Source: SAR324 cluster bacterium (lineage in GTDB: Bacteria > SAR324 > NAC60-12). Taken from it: a stretch of 51,228 bases of DNA. The translations under genes were made by a program, and so were the position numbers. Shown here in pieces: positions 1 to 8,021 of the stretch (positions within the stretch are counted from its first letter, which is position 1; each line of letters begins with the position of its first letter). The notes under the pieces are model-generated. The model was not told the DNA's origin, ran no database searches, and saw nothing but the letters and a program-made list of their open reading frames with translations. The stretch spans positions 1-51,228 of the forward strand of contig JACNJW010000020.1 in NCBI GenBank assembly GCA_014382365.1, read 5' to 3'.

Positions 1-11
1 GTTTAACTCAT

Positions 12-87
12 GCTGGCATAGCTCAACTGGTAGAGCAGCTGATTTGTAATCAGCAGGTTGTAGGTTCAAGTCCTATTGCCAGCTCCA
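12..87 (+). tRNA. tRNA-Thr (anticodon TGT)
   Basis: A full cloverleaf is readable. The acceptor arms are GCTGGCA and TGCCAGC, the anticodon stem is GCTGA/TCAGC around the loop TTTGTAA, and the CCA end is encoded. The anticodon TGT reads ACA (Thr) codons. It is the first of three closely spaced tRNAs ahead of rpmG, matching the thrU-tyrU part of the classical thrU-tyrU-glyT-thrT-tufB cluster. Confidence 0.96.
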
Positions 88-91
88 GCAT

Positions 92-176
92 GGGGAGATA
101 CCCAAGCGGTCAACGGGATCAGACTGTAAATCTGACGGCTACGCCTTCGAAGGTTCGAATCCTTCTCTCCCCACCA
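92..176 (+). tRNA. tRNA-Tyr (anticodon GTA)
   Basis: The acceptor arms GGGGAGA and TCTCCCC pair, and CCA is encoded. The anticodon stem TCAGA/TCTGA encloses the loop CTGTAAA, giving anticodon GTA. The 85-nt length reflects a long variable arm, as expected for tRNA-Tyr. It starts four bases after the preceding tRNA-Thr, so the two are almost certainly processed from one transcript. Confidence 0.96.
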
Positions 177-210
177 CAGCTTCAAAAGCTTATAACGGTA
201 TGAGTTTTAA

Positions 211-285
211 GCCTGGGTAGCTCAGTGGTAGAGCGTTTCCTTGGTAAGGAAGAGGTCGGCAGTTCAATCCTGCTCTCAGGCTCCA
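211..285 (+). tRNA. tRNA-Thr (anticodon GGT)
   Basis: The acceptor stem GCCTGGG/CTCAGGC (one G-T pair) and the anticodon loop TTGGTAA give anticodon GGT, which reads ACC/ACU (Thr). CCA is encoded. It corresponds to thrT of the classical cluster. No tRNA-Gly lies between tRNA-Tyr and this gene, and no tuf gene follows it, unlike the usual order. Confidence 0.95.
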
Positions 286-316
286 ATTTTTTAAAGTAGT
301 TTGAAGGTAACAAAAC

Positions 317-466
317 ATGAGAGACACGGTTCAGTTAGAGTGCACCGAATGCAAGCGGAGGAATTATACTGCTTCCCGCAACAAGAAAATTAAAACAGAA
401 CGTATGGAAACCCGCAAATATTGCAAGTGGGATCGAAAGCATACTTTACATAAGGAAACAAAATAA
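317..466 (+). CDS. rpmG: 50S ribosomal protein L33
   Basis: This 49-residue basic protein has the L33 signature: an N-terminal ECTEC knuckle, NYTASRNKK, and a C-terminal KHTLHKE. The start ATG follows a GAAGG ribosome-binding site by nine bases. The zinc ribbon is incomplete. C9, C12 and C36 are present, but the fourth ligand position holds Asp39 (sequence CKWD), which suggests a partly degenerate zinc site. It sits in the conserved rpmG, tRNA-Trp, secE, nusG order. Confidence 0.95.
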   Translation: MRDTVQLECTECKRRNYTASRNKKIKTERMETRKYCKWDRKHTLHKETK

Positions 467-500
467 ACTGTTTCCTGGAAATAATTTTTTACGTCCTGAT

Positions 501-576
501 AGGGCAGTAGCTCAGTTGGTAGAGCATCGGTCTCCAAAACCGAAGGTCGCAGGTTCGACCCCTGTCTGCCCTGCCA
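501..576 (+). tRNA. tRNA-Trp (anticodon CCA)
   Basis: The acceptor arms AGGGCAG/CTGCCCT pair. The anticodon stem TCGGT/ACCGA carries the loop CTCCAAA with anticodon CCA. The 3' CCA is encoded. It lies between rpmG and secE, the standard place for the Trp tRNA in many bacteria. Confidence 0.96.
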
Positions 577-650
577 AAGTAAGTGGTACTGTGTTGGTTA
601 GGCGAATGAGCAAATAATATTAACAGGATGTTTCTAATTCATCCACAAAC

Positions 651-845
651 ATGATTATGTTCAAAAGAATTCAGCAGTTTTTCAAAGATGTCATTGCAGA
701 GTTTAAACGCGTGCAGTGGCCGACTCGTGAAGCAACTATAAAATCTACATCTGTAGTAGTAGGTGTTTCATTAGCAGTTGCTTTTTATTTGGGAATCTCA
801 GATTTAGGACTTTCAGACATCATGCAAATGGTAATTGCGGGATAA
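651..845 (+). CDS. secE: Preprotein translocase subunit SecE
   Basis: This 64-residue protein is a single-helix SecE of the short type. An amphipathic N-terminus contains the family motif EFKRVQWPTREA at about residues 18-29, followed by one membrane helix at about residues 34-58. It stabilises SecY in the inner-membrane SecYEG channel. A second in-frame ATG at 657 would shorten it by two residues; no strong ribosome-binding site decides between them. Its stop is one base before the nusG ATG, so the two are probably translationally coupled. Confidence 0.93.
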   Translation: MIMFKRIQQFFKDVIAEFKRVQWPTREATIKSTSVVVGVSLAVAFYLGISDLGLSDIMQMVIAG

Positions 846-846
846 A

Positions 847-1623
847 ATGACTGAAGAACAAACTGGACCTGAAATAGTGCTGGAAGAACAGGACAAAGTG
901 GATCCAACTCCTGAAATTACAGCGGATGGACAACAGAAAAATGTTCCTGCTGCAACAGATGTAGGCAACAGCTCCCAAAATAAAACTCCGGAAGAAGTCG
1001 AGGCAAATGCGGAAGGTTCTGCAATAGAGGAGAATCAAGATATTGAGATCGCGGAAACAGAAGAGTCCGAAAAACCTCAAAATCCAAATGCCAAATGGTA
1101 CATACTCCAGGCATATGCCGGTTACGAAGGTCGTGTTGAACAAACGATAAATGAAAAATTAAGGATCAAGGGTATTCAACATCTGGTGGATGAAATATTT
1201 ATTCCTTCAGAGGATATCATCAGCACAAAAGAAGGAAAAAAGCGTAAAGTAAACAAAAAATATTTTCCTGGTTATGTACTGATACGCATGGAACTAACTC
1301 CGGAATTGTGGCATCTCTTGATGGATGTTAACCGAGTCTCCGGATTTATTGGCGGAACTCAAAAAAACCCTCTGCCTCTAGATGAGAGGGAACTGGAAGA
1401 AATTCGTGCCCAAGTTAATGAAGGATTCCAACAAAAAGCAACTGAAGACGAGTTCACAATTGGACAGAAAGTAACAATTACAGAAGGATCCTTTGGAAAT
1501 TTCAGTGGCATCATCGATGAAATAAATCTCGAACGCAGGAAACTGAAGGTACTCGTAAGTATTTTTGGTCGCCCCACTCCGGTAGAAGTGGAGTTCGAAA
1601 AAGTGAAACACGTAGTAGAATAA
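847..1623 (+). CDS. nusG: Transcription termination/antitermination factor NusG with acidic N-terminal extension
   Basis: From about residue 82 onward the protein is a standard NusG: the NGN domain begins [13 protein letters not shown], contains FPGYVLIRM, and a KOW domain follows ([16 protein letters not shown], then [12 protein letters not shown]). NusG binds the RNA polymerase clamp, suppresses pausing, and links to Rho or S10. Ahead of the NGN domain are about 80 residues that are rich in Glu, Asp and Asn, low in hydrophobics and probably disordered. The family is usually near 180 residues; this one is 258. I chose the ATG at 847, just after the secE stop; a TTG at 835 inside secE would add four residues. 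Confidence 0.95.
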   Translation: MTEEQTGPEIVLEEQDKVDPTPEITADGQQKNVPAATDVGNSSQNKTPEEVEANAEGSAIEENQDIEIAETEESEKPQNPNAKWYILQAYAGYEGRVEQTINEKLRIKGIQHLVDEIFIPSEDIISTKEGKKRKVNKKYFPGYVLIRMELTPELWHLLMDVNRVSGFIGGTQKNPLPLDERELEEIRAQVNEGFQQKATEDEFTIGQKVTITEGSFGNFSGIIDEINLERRKLKVLVSIFGRPTPVEVEFEKVKHVVE

Positions 1624-1634
1624 GACAAAATAAT

Positions 1635-2060
1635 ATGGCAAAGGAAATATCTTCTTACATCAAACTTCAAATTCCGGCTGGCAAGGCAAACCCGTCTCCA
1701 CCAATAGGGCCTGCATTGGGTCAACATGGAGTTAATATCATGGAGTTCTGCAAAGCCTTTAATGCTCAAACTCAGGGGCAGGACACAATCATACCTGTAG
1801 TGATTACAGTCTTCAATGACCGTTCATTCACTTTTATTACTAAAACTCCTCCTGCACCAGTCTTAATCAAAAAAGCACTGAAGCTAAACAAAGGTTCAGC
1901 TACTCCAAACACCAACAAGGTTGGCACTTTGAAGAAAGCACAAATTGAAGAAATTGCTAAGCAAAAGATGCCTGATTTAAATTGTTACAACCTGGAAGCT
2001 GCAATGAAAACTGTTGCGGGAACAGCCCGAAGCATGGGCGTATTAACTGAGGAAATATGA
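1635..2060 (+). CDS. rplK: 50S ribosomal protein L11
   Basis: This 141-residue protein matches L11 along its length: N-terminal [34 protein letters not shown], the middle [12 protein letters not shown], and the C-terminal rRNA-binding domain with GTARSMGV. L11 binds the 23S GTPase-associated region. Its last four bases (ATGA) overlap the rplA start, the usual arrangement for translational coupling and L1 autoregulation of the L11-L1 operon. Confidence 0.98.
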   Translation: MAKEISSYIKLQIPAGKANPSPPIGPALGQHGVNIMEFCKAFNAQTQGQDTIIPVVITVFNDRSFTFITKTPPAPVLIKKALKLNKGSATPNTNKVGTLKKAQIEEIAKQKMPDLNCYNLEAAMKTVAGTARSMGVLTEEI

Positions 2061-2746
2061 GACAGACTAAAAGGACAAAAGTAATACAAGAAAAAGTGGA
2101 CCAGGAAAAACTCTATTCCTTAACTGAAGCTGTAAATCTGCTTAAAGAAGTAAAAGCGACTAAGTTTGATGAATCAGTTGATGTTGCTTTAAGATTAGGT
2201 GTTGACACACGAAAGGCAGAACAAATGGTACGCGGCACTTGTTCAATGCCAAATGGTCTTGGTAAAGAAGTTCGAATTCTGGTTTTTGCTAAGGGTGAAA
2301 AGGCTCTTGCTGCTCAAGAAGCTGGAGCAGATTACGTGGGTGGTGATGATTTTTCAAAAAAAATTCAGGAAGGTTGGCTTGAATTTGACCGTGTTGTCGC
2401 AACACCGGATATGATGGCCGTAGTGGGAAGGATAGGAAAAATACTCGGTCCACGTGGATTGATGCCAAACCCAAAGCTAGGCACAGTGACTTTTGAAGTT
2501 GAGTCTGTCATTAAAAATATTAAAGCCGGCCAAGTAGAGTTTCGTGCAGATAAGCAAGGCAATCTTCATGCGGCAGTTGGCAAGATTTCCTTTGATGCAG
2601 AAAATATCTGTGAAAATATCAACACTCTGGTTGATACGGTAAAGAGGATGAAACCATCCTCGTCTAAAGGAATATATTTGAAGAACTTTAGCGTGAGTTC
2701 AACAATGGGACCAGGTATAAAAGTTGATCCACAAACAGTAGCATAG
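2057..2746 (+). CDS. rplA: 50S ribosomal protein L1
   Basis: This 229-residue protein carries the L1 core motifs: [24 protein letters not shown], the domain II hinge [20 protein letters not shown], and the C-terminal [14 protein letters not shown] with [11 protein letters not shown]1 forms the mobile stalk at the ribosomal E site and usually represses its own operon. It overlaps rplK by four bases and is followed by a long leader before rplJ. Confidence 0.98.
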   Translation: MRQTKRTKVIQEKVDQEKLYSLTEAVNLLKEVKATKFDESVDVALRLGVDTRKAEQMVRGTCSMPNGLGKEVRILVFAKGEKALAAQEAGADYVGGDDFSKKIQEGWLEFDRVVATPDMMAVVGRIGKILGPRGLMPNPKLGTVTFEVESVIKNIKAGQVEFRADKQGNLHAAVGKISFDAENICENINTLVDTVKRMKPSSSKGIYLKNFSVSSTMGPGIKVDPQTVA

Positions 2747-2767
2747 TTAATAGTTTTAAATTTGATT

Positions 2768-2870
2768 GTCTAAGACAGTAGGGGCCGTGCGGCTTAATTC
2801 ATTCCCTCCCGAGACACTACTTCCGAGAGAAACACAAGAATTAGAACTGTGTTCCTTCCACTGTCTTTTT
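2768..2870 (+). promoter_or_regulatory. Ribosomal protein L10 leader (autoregulatory RNA)
   Basis: The rplA-rplJ spacer holds a structured leader. AAGACAGT at 2772-2779 pairs exactly with ACTGTCTT at 2860-2867, closing about 80 nt that include the GGGGCCG and CGAGACACTA segments and several short hairpins. This layout, ending in a T-run before rplJ, fits the L10 leader family, in which the L10-(L12)4 complex represses rplJL translation. Assignment rests on position and the closing helix; a covariance-model search would settle it. Confidence 0.75.
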
Positions 2871-3004
2871 CAATAATTCATAAAATCTTTTGTCAACATG
2901 GAAATGGATTTGTAACTGTTTCCTGAGGATGCTGGTGTATTGCACAATTGCATAAGACGCCAGAAGTCTTAATCACTTAAACTAAACAAACCCAAAAAGG
3001 GGAT

Positions 3005-3532
3005 ATGGAACGAAGCCAAAAAGAAGCTCAAGTCAGCGAACTTCGATCAATTTTTAATAATACCTCAGCAGGAATACTGGTTGATTATCGCGGAATTGAA
3101 GCAAACCAGATAGTGGAGCTTCGTAAGAAGTTAAATGAAGCATCCTCCACTATGAAAGTAATCAAAAATTCTTTGGCACGACTTGCTGCCGAAGATACTC
3201 CGTTTTCGGAACTTGCAGAGCAGTTCACACAAACACGCGCACTTGTCTTTAGTGCCGGAGATGCCGTTCAACAGGCTAAAGTTTTGTCGGAAGCTGCTAA
3301 AAAACTCGAAAACTTAAAAATACTTGCTGGAATTCTCGTTGATGAAAACAAAACAAGTATCCTCAACACTGGTGAAGTGGTCGCACTTTCCAAACTGCCT
3401 TCCAGAGAAGAGCTGCTGATGAAGCTGCTTTTTCTGATGCAGGCACCAGCAACTCAATTTGTTAGTACTCTTAACGCAGTTCCTGCGAAATTTGTTCGCA
3501 CTTTGGCTGCAATCCGGGATAGCAAACAATAA
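3005..3532 (+). CDS. rplJ: 50S ribosomal protein L10
   Basis: This 175-residue protein has the L10 N-terminal rRNA-binding domain (GILVDYRGIEANQIVELRKKL, then MKVIKNSLARLA) and the C-terminal helix that carries the L7/L12 dimers. It forms the base of the ribosomal stalk. An AAAGGGG ribosome-binding site lies just before the ATG. It follows the L10 leader and precedes rplL. Confidence 0.97.
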   Translation: MERSQKEAQVSELRSIFNNTSAGILVDYRGIEANQIVELRKKLNEASSTMKVIKNSLARLAAEDTPFSELAEQFTQTRALVFSAGDAVQQAKVLSEAAKKLENLKILAGILVDENKTSILNTGEVVALSKLPSREELLMKLLFLMQAPATQFVSTLNAVPAKFVRTLAAIRDSKQ

Positions 3533-3601
3533 TTAACCGGTTTATTCATATTCATCCTCCAGCTAAAGGAGAATGACTTTAACCTTTGTCAGAGAAAAAA
3601 A

Positions 3602-3985
3602 ATGGCAGATATCACAAAAGATCAAGTAATAGACTTCATCGCAAACATGTCCGTGTTGGAAATGTCTGAGTTGGTGAAAGAAATGGAAGAAAAATTCGGT
3701 GTTAGTGCAGCAGCTGCTGTAGCTGCTCCTGCTGCTGCAGGTGGTGGTGGTGGTGAAGAAGCCGCTGAAGAAAAAACTGAATTTGATGTTGTTCTAACCA
3801 GTTTCGGCGAGAAGAAAATCAACGTTATCAAGGAAGTACGCAGCATTACTGGGTTGGGACTTAAAGAAGCTAAGGAAGCAGTCGAATCTGCTCCAAAAGC
3901 AATCAAAGAAGGAGTCTCAAAAGAAGAAGCAGAAGAAGTCAAAAAGAAACTTGAAGAAGCAGGCGCGAGCGCTGAAATCAAGTAA
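3602..3985 (+). CDS. rplL: 50S ribosomal protein L7/L12
   Basis: This 127-residue acidic protein has an N-terminal dimerisation domain, an Ala/Gly-rich hinge at about residues 36-53, and the C-terminal factor-binding domain with [26 protein letters not shown]. It recruits translational GTPases to the stalk. Unusually for this gene block, rpoB does not follow; a GC-rich hairpin ends the cluster about 14 bases after the stop. Confidence 0.98.
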   Translation: MADITKDQVIDFIANMSVLEMSELVKEMEEKFGVSAAAAVAAPAAAGGGGGEEAAEEKTEFDVVLTSFGEKKINVIKEVRSITGLGLKEAKEAVESAPKAIKEGVSKEEAEEVKKKLEEAGASAEIK

Positions 3986-3998
3986 CTTCCTCTATTAC

Positions 3999-4024
3999 CA
4001 CCGTGTCCTTTCGGGGACACGGTG
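3999..4024 (+). terminator. Strong hairpin after rplL, possible terminator or attenuator
   Basis: CACCGTGTCC (3999-4008) and GGACACGGTG (4015-4024) form a perfect 10-bp stem with a six-base loop. Only a weak T-rich stretch follows, so it may be a terminator, a leaky attenuator or an RNase-processing hairpin like the one between rplL and rpoB in other bacteria. Here it separates the ribosomal genes from pyrB. Confidence 0.6.
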
Positions 4025-4206
4025 ACCGCTTCTTATTGCCTGCCACCTACTAGGACTCCTTCTCAAATATAAATAAAATACTTTATTAGAAGATTAATTT
4101 TTTCAGCAATTATCACGCTGAACATAATTTCTCGCTGGACTGTTTTGGAATAGAATTTTAGGCTAGATTAGTCTAACTCATAAAATCAATTTCGAACTTC
4201 CTCTAC

Positions 4207-5262
4207 ATGGAACACACACTAAAGACTTATGAAGAGTACTTCTCACAGTCTGCAGAAGTGCGCATGTGTCATTATGAAAAAGCTGGGCGGCTCCAACATG
4301 TGATGCTTTCTCATCAATTCTCTATTTCGTTGATGGAAGAATTATTTGACATTGCAGATCATGTAAAAGAAATGACCCGCAAACCAAATGGTATCGAGTT
4401 TTTGAAATCACTGCTGAGTCACAAAAAGGCCATGCTCTATTTCACGCAGCCTTCTACTCGGACTTTTTTATCTTTTTTGACAGCATGTCAGATGGTGGGA
4501 ATGGATACTGGAGAAGTACGTGACCCCTCCTTATCCTCTGAATACAAAGGGGAAAGCCAGGAAGATGGTGTGAGGGTTTTCAGTAGTTATTTTGATCTAA
4601 TTATCATGCGCGACCCTAAACCTGGATTTTGCGAATATATGGCTTACTTGCTGGACAATACAGGACGCAGTGTCCCCATCATGAATGGCGGCAGCGGCAA
4701 AGATCAACACCCCACACAAGCACTGCTTGACCTGTATACCATGCACCGTTCCTTTCAGGAAAACGGAGGAATCCGAAATAAAAAATATGCATTTGTAGGT
4801 GATCTGCTGCGTGGCCGTGCTGTTCGTTCTTCGGTAATGTTATTAAGTCAATATAAAGATGTTGAAATGTACTTTGTCGCACCCCCATCTTTTCAAATTG
4901 CAGAAGATTTAGAGAAACACCTCATTTCACAAGGAGTTAAAATAACTAAAACTGATGATTTTAACAGTGTTCTTTCTGCAATGGATTGTGTTTATATGAC
5001 AAGGCTTCAGGATGAATATGACCTCTCGGGTGAATCAAATTCGATAGATTACTCCCAGTATAATCTGACTCCTGATAATGTAGCTTCGATGAAGTCAACT
5101 GCCATTATCCTGCATCCTTTACCCAGGAGACATGAAATCTCTCCGGAAGTTGATGCAGACCCACGGGCCATGTACTGGCGCCAACTGCGAAATGGTGTTT
5201 ACATCAGGGCAGCACTACTGCTTTATGTCTTCAATGTTGCAGATCGCTTGCATGAGTATTGA
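4207..5262 (+). CDS. pyrB: Aspartate carbamoyltransferase-family protein
   Basis: The carbamoyl-phosphate site STRT-FLSF (about residues 82-89), the 80s loop region SSEYKGES, the HPTQALLDLYT motif and the C-terminal HPLPRRHEISPEVD identify an aspartate/ornithine carbamoyltransferase. The last motif is the aspartate-site form (HPLPR...E). ATCase makes carbamoyl aspartate, the first committed pyrimidine intermediate. At 351 residues it is about 40 longer than the usual catalytic chain, mostly through an N-terminal extension. No pyrI partner is next to it. Substrate specificity is inferred from motifs only. Confidence 0.85.
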   Translation: MEHTLKTYEEYFSQSAEVRMCHYEKAGRLQHVMLSHQFSISLMEELFDIADHVKEMTRKPNGIEFLKSLLSHKKAMLYFTQPSTRTFLSFLTACQMVGMDTGEVRDPSLSSEYKGESQEDGVRVFSSYFDLIIMRDPKPGFCEYMAYLLDNTGRSVPIMNGGSGKDQHPTQALLDLYTMHRSFQENGGIRNKKYAFVGDLLRGRAVRSSVMLLSQYKDVEMYFVAPPSFQIAEDLEKHLISQGVKITKTDDFNSVLSAMDCVYMTRLQDEYDLSGESNSIDYSQYNLTPDNVASMKSTAIILHPLPRRHEISPEVDADPRAMYWRQLRNGVYIRAALLLYVFNVADRLHEY

Positions 5263-5332
5263 AATGACTGTTCAGGTTTTGATAGTAGATTTAATAGATT
5301 AACAGGATAATATTAATTACCTAAAAACGAAT

Positions 5333-6829
5333 ATGTCCAACCCCAAATTCCTTTCTACAAGTGTTGCAGCTTTTTTAGTTTACGGCCGTCCACCCATGGT
5401 ATTTGCCGGAATGGTCTGTGCTATTAGTGTCATGCTGGACCATAACCCATTTGTTTATTACAGTGGAGTAATTTTTCTTTTAGCTGCAATGATCCTTGAC
5501 CTCATAGACGGGTGGTTTGCAGTACGTTTTCGTCCACATGCAAAACTAGCTCATCTGGCTGATAGAATCATGGACAAGGTAGTTTATGCCATGGTATTTC
5601 CAATGGTTTCAGTTGGTATGATGTGGCGTTATCAGTTTTTACCTGAAAGTGCTGACTTTCGTTTGGAAATGCTGCACGTAGTTTTTGTGTTTGTCCTCTG
5701 TGTAGCAGTCCTGATGCGCGACAATTTTGCACATTTTATGCGTAATTTTTCCCTACGTAAAGGTGATGAAGAAGAAATGAAGGAAGTCACCAGACTTCGT
5801 ACGATAGTCGCTGCTCCAGTCGGAGTTATACTTTACATTCATGCATTTTATGTCCCCGGAGGTCCTGACTCTTCACTCTATTCGTGGATGAGCTGGCTGG
5901 GAGCTATACCAATTCAACAGCTCTTCTTTTTAGAAATACTATATTTAATTATAAATTTTGGTTCAATTGCCGGTTACTGCAGAAAATACGGTACTGCATG
6001 TCTCGATGATCTTTGTTTGAATGATGAAATATTGCGTCGGCGTATCTTAGCCGTCTTCCCAAATGCTCTGACCGTGATGAATGCACTTATGGGGGTTCTG
6101 GCCATTCTCTTCGCTTACCGGGGCCGAGTTCAGGAAGCCTACCTGATCTTGTTGGGAGCTGGTTTTTTTGACAAAATAGATGGTGCAGTGGCCAGAAAAT
6201 TAGGCCTCACTACGCCGCTTCCATCAGCAAAACCAAATAAATATAACATTACTTTAGGAGGTGTACTTGACGACATCTCAGACACAGTTAGTTTTTGCAT
6301 TGCACCAGCAACAATATTTTACATACTGATGGGGCGAGTTCCAGATGAATCAATTCAGGCACTTCCCTATGGATGGATTGCCATTCTTTACGTTACGCTG
6401 GGCATCAGTCGTTTAATTTTCTTTATTTTGGATCAAAATAGCATCCCTGGATTTTTCAAGGGGATCCCTGTACCTGGCGCTGCCCTTTTAGTTGCAGCAC
6501 CTTTTATAATGCTTTCGAAAGCATTGGATAGCAATTCTTCTGAAGTAGTTTTTTGGTCACAATTTTGTTTTACATTGATGATAATTGCAGCAATCTTGAT
6601 GATCAGTTTTCCACTACGCTATATGCACATCGGACGCTTAATGAGTCGAAATAGAAAATTTTTGTTTTTAACTATCGCACTTATTCTTGGCTTCGCTTTT
6701 ACACCTTATTTTGGTCACGTTGCCCTTGGATACCTAACCTTATACGTTTTTTCACCACTTTACACCTGGAAAATCAGCCCAGACATTGCAGCTAAAGAAC
6801 AGCCGCAAACTCCCTCAACAACTTCATGA
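5333..6829 (+). CDS. Tandem CDP-alcohol phosphatidyltransferase, two catalytic domains
   Basis: This 498-residue integral membrane protein contains two CDP-alcohol phosphatidyltransferase signatures. The first, near residues 60-87, reads DLIDGWFAVR then LADRIMD. The second, near residues 284-325, reads DKIDGAVAR then GGVLDDISD. Each half has about five to seven hydrophobic helices. Such enzymes make phospholipids such as phosphatidylserine or phosphatidylglycerol phosphate from CDP-diacylglycerol. Both motifs deviate: the first has an extra residue before Arg and lacks the second Gly, and the second has about 20 residues instead of eight between Arg and Gly. It ends six bases before ruvB. The substrate cannot be told from the sequence. 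Confidence 0.8.
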   Translation: MSNPKFLSTSVAAFLVYGRPPMVFAGMVCAISVMLDHNPFVYYSGVIFLLAAMILDLIDGWFAVRFRPHAKLAHLADRIMDKVVYAMVFPMVSVGMMWRYQFLPESADFRLEMLHVVFVFVLCVAVLMRDNFAHFMRNFSLRKGDEEEMKEVTRLRTIVAAPVGVILYIHAFYVPGGPDSSLYSWMSWLGAIPIQQLFFLEILYLIINFGSIAGYCRKYGTACLDDLCLNDEILRRRILAVFPNALTVMNALMGVLAILFAYRGRVQEAYLILLGAGFFDKIDGAVARKLGLTTPLPSAKPNKYNITLGGVLDDISDTVSFCIAPATIFYILMGRVPDESIQALPYGWIAILYVTLGISRLIFFILDQNSIPGFFKGIPVPGAALLVAAPFIMLSKALDSNSSEVVFWSQFCFTLMIIAAILMISFPLRYMHIGRLMSRNRKFLFLTIALILGFAFTPYFGHVALGYLTLYVFSPLYTWKISPDIAAKEQPQTPSTTS

Positions 6830-6835
6830 GCACAT

Positions 6836-7900
6836 ATGCAAAATCCAGTTGTTGACGCCGAGTCATTTGCTCTCCCAGAAGACACTGAAGATCGTGTGAT
6901 TGCGCCGGAAGCACAATTAGGAGAACAATATGATCTGTCTTTACGTCCGGAACGATTACAAGACTATATTGGTCAGACTGAAATTAAAGAGAATCTGGAA
7001 GTATTTATTGGTGCAGCAAAGAAACGCGGACATGCCCTGGACCACGTGCTTTTAAGTGGTCCACCGGGTTTGGGCAAAACCACTCTTGCAAATATATTTG
7101 CACGTGAAATGGAAGTCCAACTACGCTCAACTTCCGGACCAGTCATTGAGCGTCAAGGAGATTTAGCTGCAATTCTCACTAACCTCGAACCAGGCAGTAT
7201 TTTATTTATTGACGAAATACACCGGATGAACCGCGTGGTAGAAGAAGTACTTTACGGGGCAATGGAAGACTTCACTCTTGATATCATTATCGGTGAGGGA
7301 CCAGGTGCACGGACTGTCAAAATTGATTTACCTCATTTTACACTGGTTGGAGCAACAACACGAGCCGGCCTTCTTTCATCACCACTTAGAGACCGTTTTG
7401 GAATTCAGTTCCGCTTAAATTTTTATGAACCTGAAGAGTTAAAAACGATTGTCCTGCGTGCAGCAGCTTTGCTTGGAATTGAAATCATGGAAGAGGCTTC
7501 TTTGGAACTGGGTCGTAGAGCAAGAGGAACTCCGCGAATTGCAAACCGGCTGTTGAAACGCTGCCGGGATTTTGCGGACATGGAAACAGCAGGTATTATT
7601 ACCCTGACACTAGTCGAAAACAGTTTAGCAAAGATGAGAATTGATTTGGAGGGTCTGGATCAAATGGACCGCCACATTTTAGAAACGATCATTGAAAAAT
7701 TTAACGGTGGACCGGTTGGGTTAAACACCCTGTCTGCGGCAGTCTCTGAGGAAAAAGACACCATTGAAGATGTGTATGAACCTTTTTTGCTGCTCAAGGG
7801 TTTTTTGCAACGAACACCACGGGGCAGAATTGCCACAAAATTGGCTTACGAACATTTTGGTATCTCAACACCACCTGAATCCCAAGCAAATTTTTTCTAA
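6836..7900 (+). CDS. ruvB: Holliday junction branch-migration helicase RuvB
   Basis: This 354-residue AAA+ protein carries Walker [10 protein letters not shown], Walker [11 protein letters not shown], sensor [18 protein letters not shown], the arginine sensor region [15 protein letters not shown], and a winged-helix end with LQRTPRGR. It drives branch migration with RuvA during recombinational repair. An N-terminal extension of about 25 acidic residues precedes the [11 protein letters not shown] core. It follows the phosphatidyltransferase by only six bases and is probably co-transcribed; ruvA and ruvC are not in the window. Confidence 0.97.
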   Translation: MQNPVVDAESFALPEDTEDRVIAPEAQLGEQYDLSLRPERLQDYIGQTEIKENLEVFIGAAKKRGHALDHVLLSGPPGLGKTTLANIFAREMEVQLRSTSGPVIERQGDLAAILTNLEPGSILFIDEIHRMNRVVEEVLYGAMEDFTLDIIIGEGPGARTVKIDLPHFTLVGATTRAGLLSSPLRDRFGIQFRLNFYEPEELKTIVLRAAALLGIEIMEEASLELGRRARGTPRIANRLLKRCRDFADMETAGIITLTLVENSLAKMRIDLEGLDQMDRHILETIIEKFNGGPVGLNTLSAAVSEEKDTIEDVYEPFLLLKGFLQRTPRGRIATKLAYEHFGISTPPESQANFF

Positions 7901-8021
7901 AGATTTCTACAGTTGTTTCAAATTTCAACCATGAAAACACACTGAAATCATCTTAATTTAGTATTGTTAATACTAACATAGATTGAGATTTTTCCATTTG
8001 CCTGAAACCCGCTAAACCTAG

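Noticed and set aside
3573..3629. A short 18-codon frame overlapping the rplL start, behind an AAAGGAG sequence
   Set aside because: The spacing from AAAGGAG to its ATG is too short for initiation and the peptide is trivial. The AAAGGAG may be a distant site for rplL.
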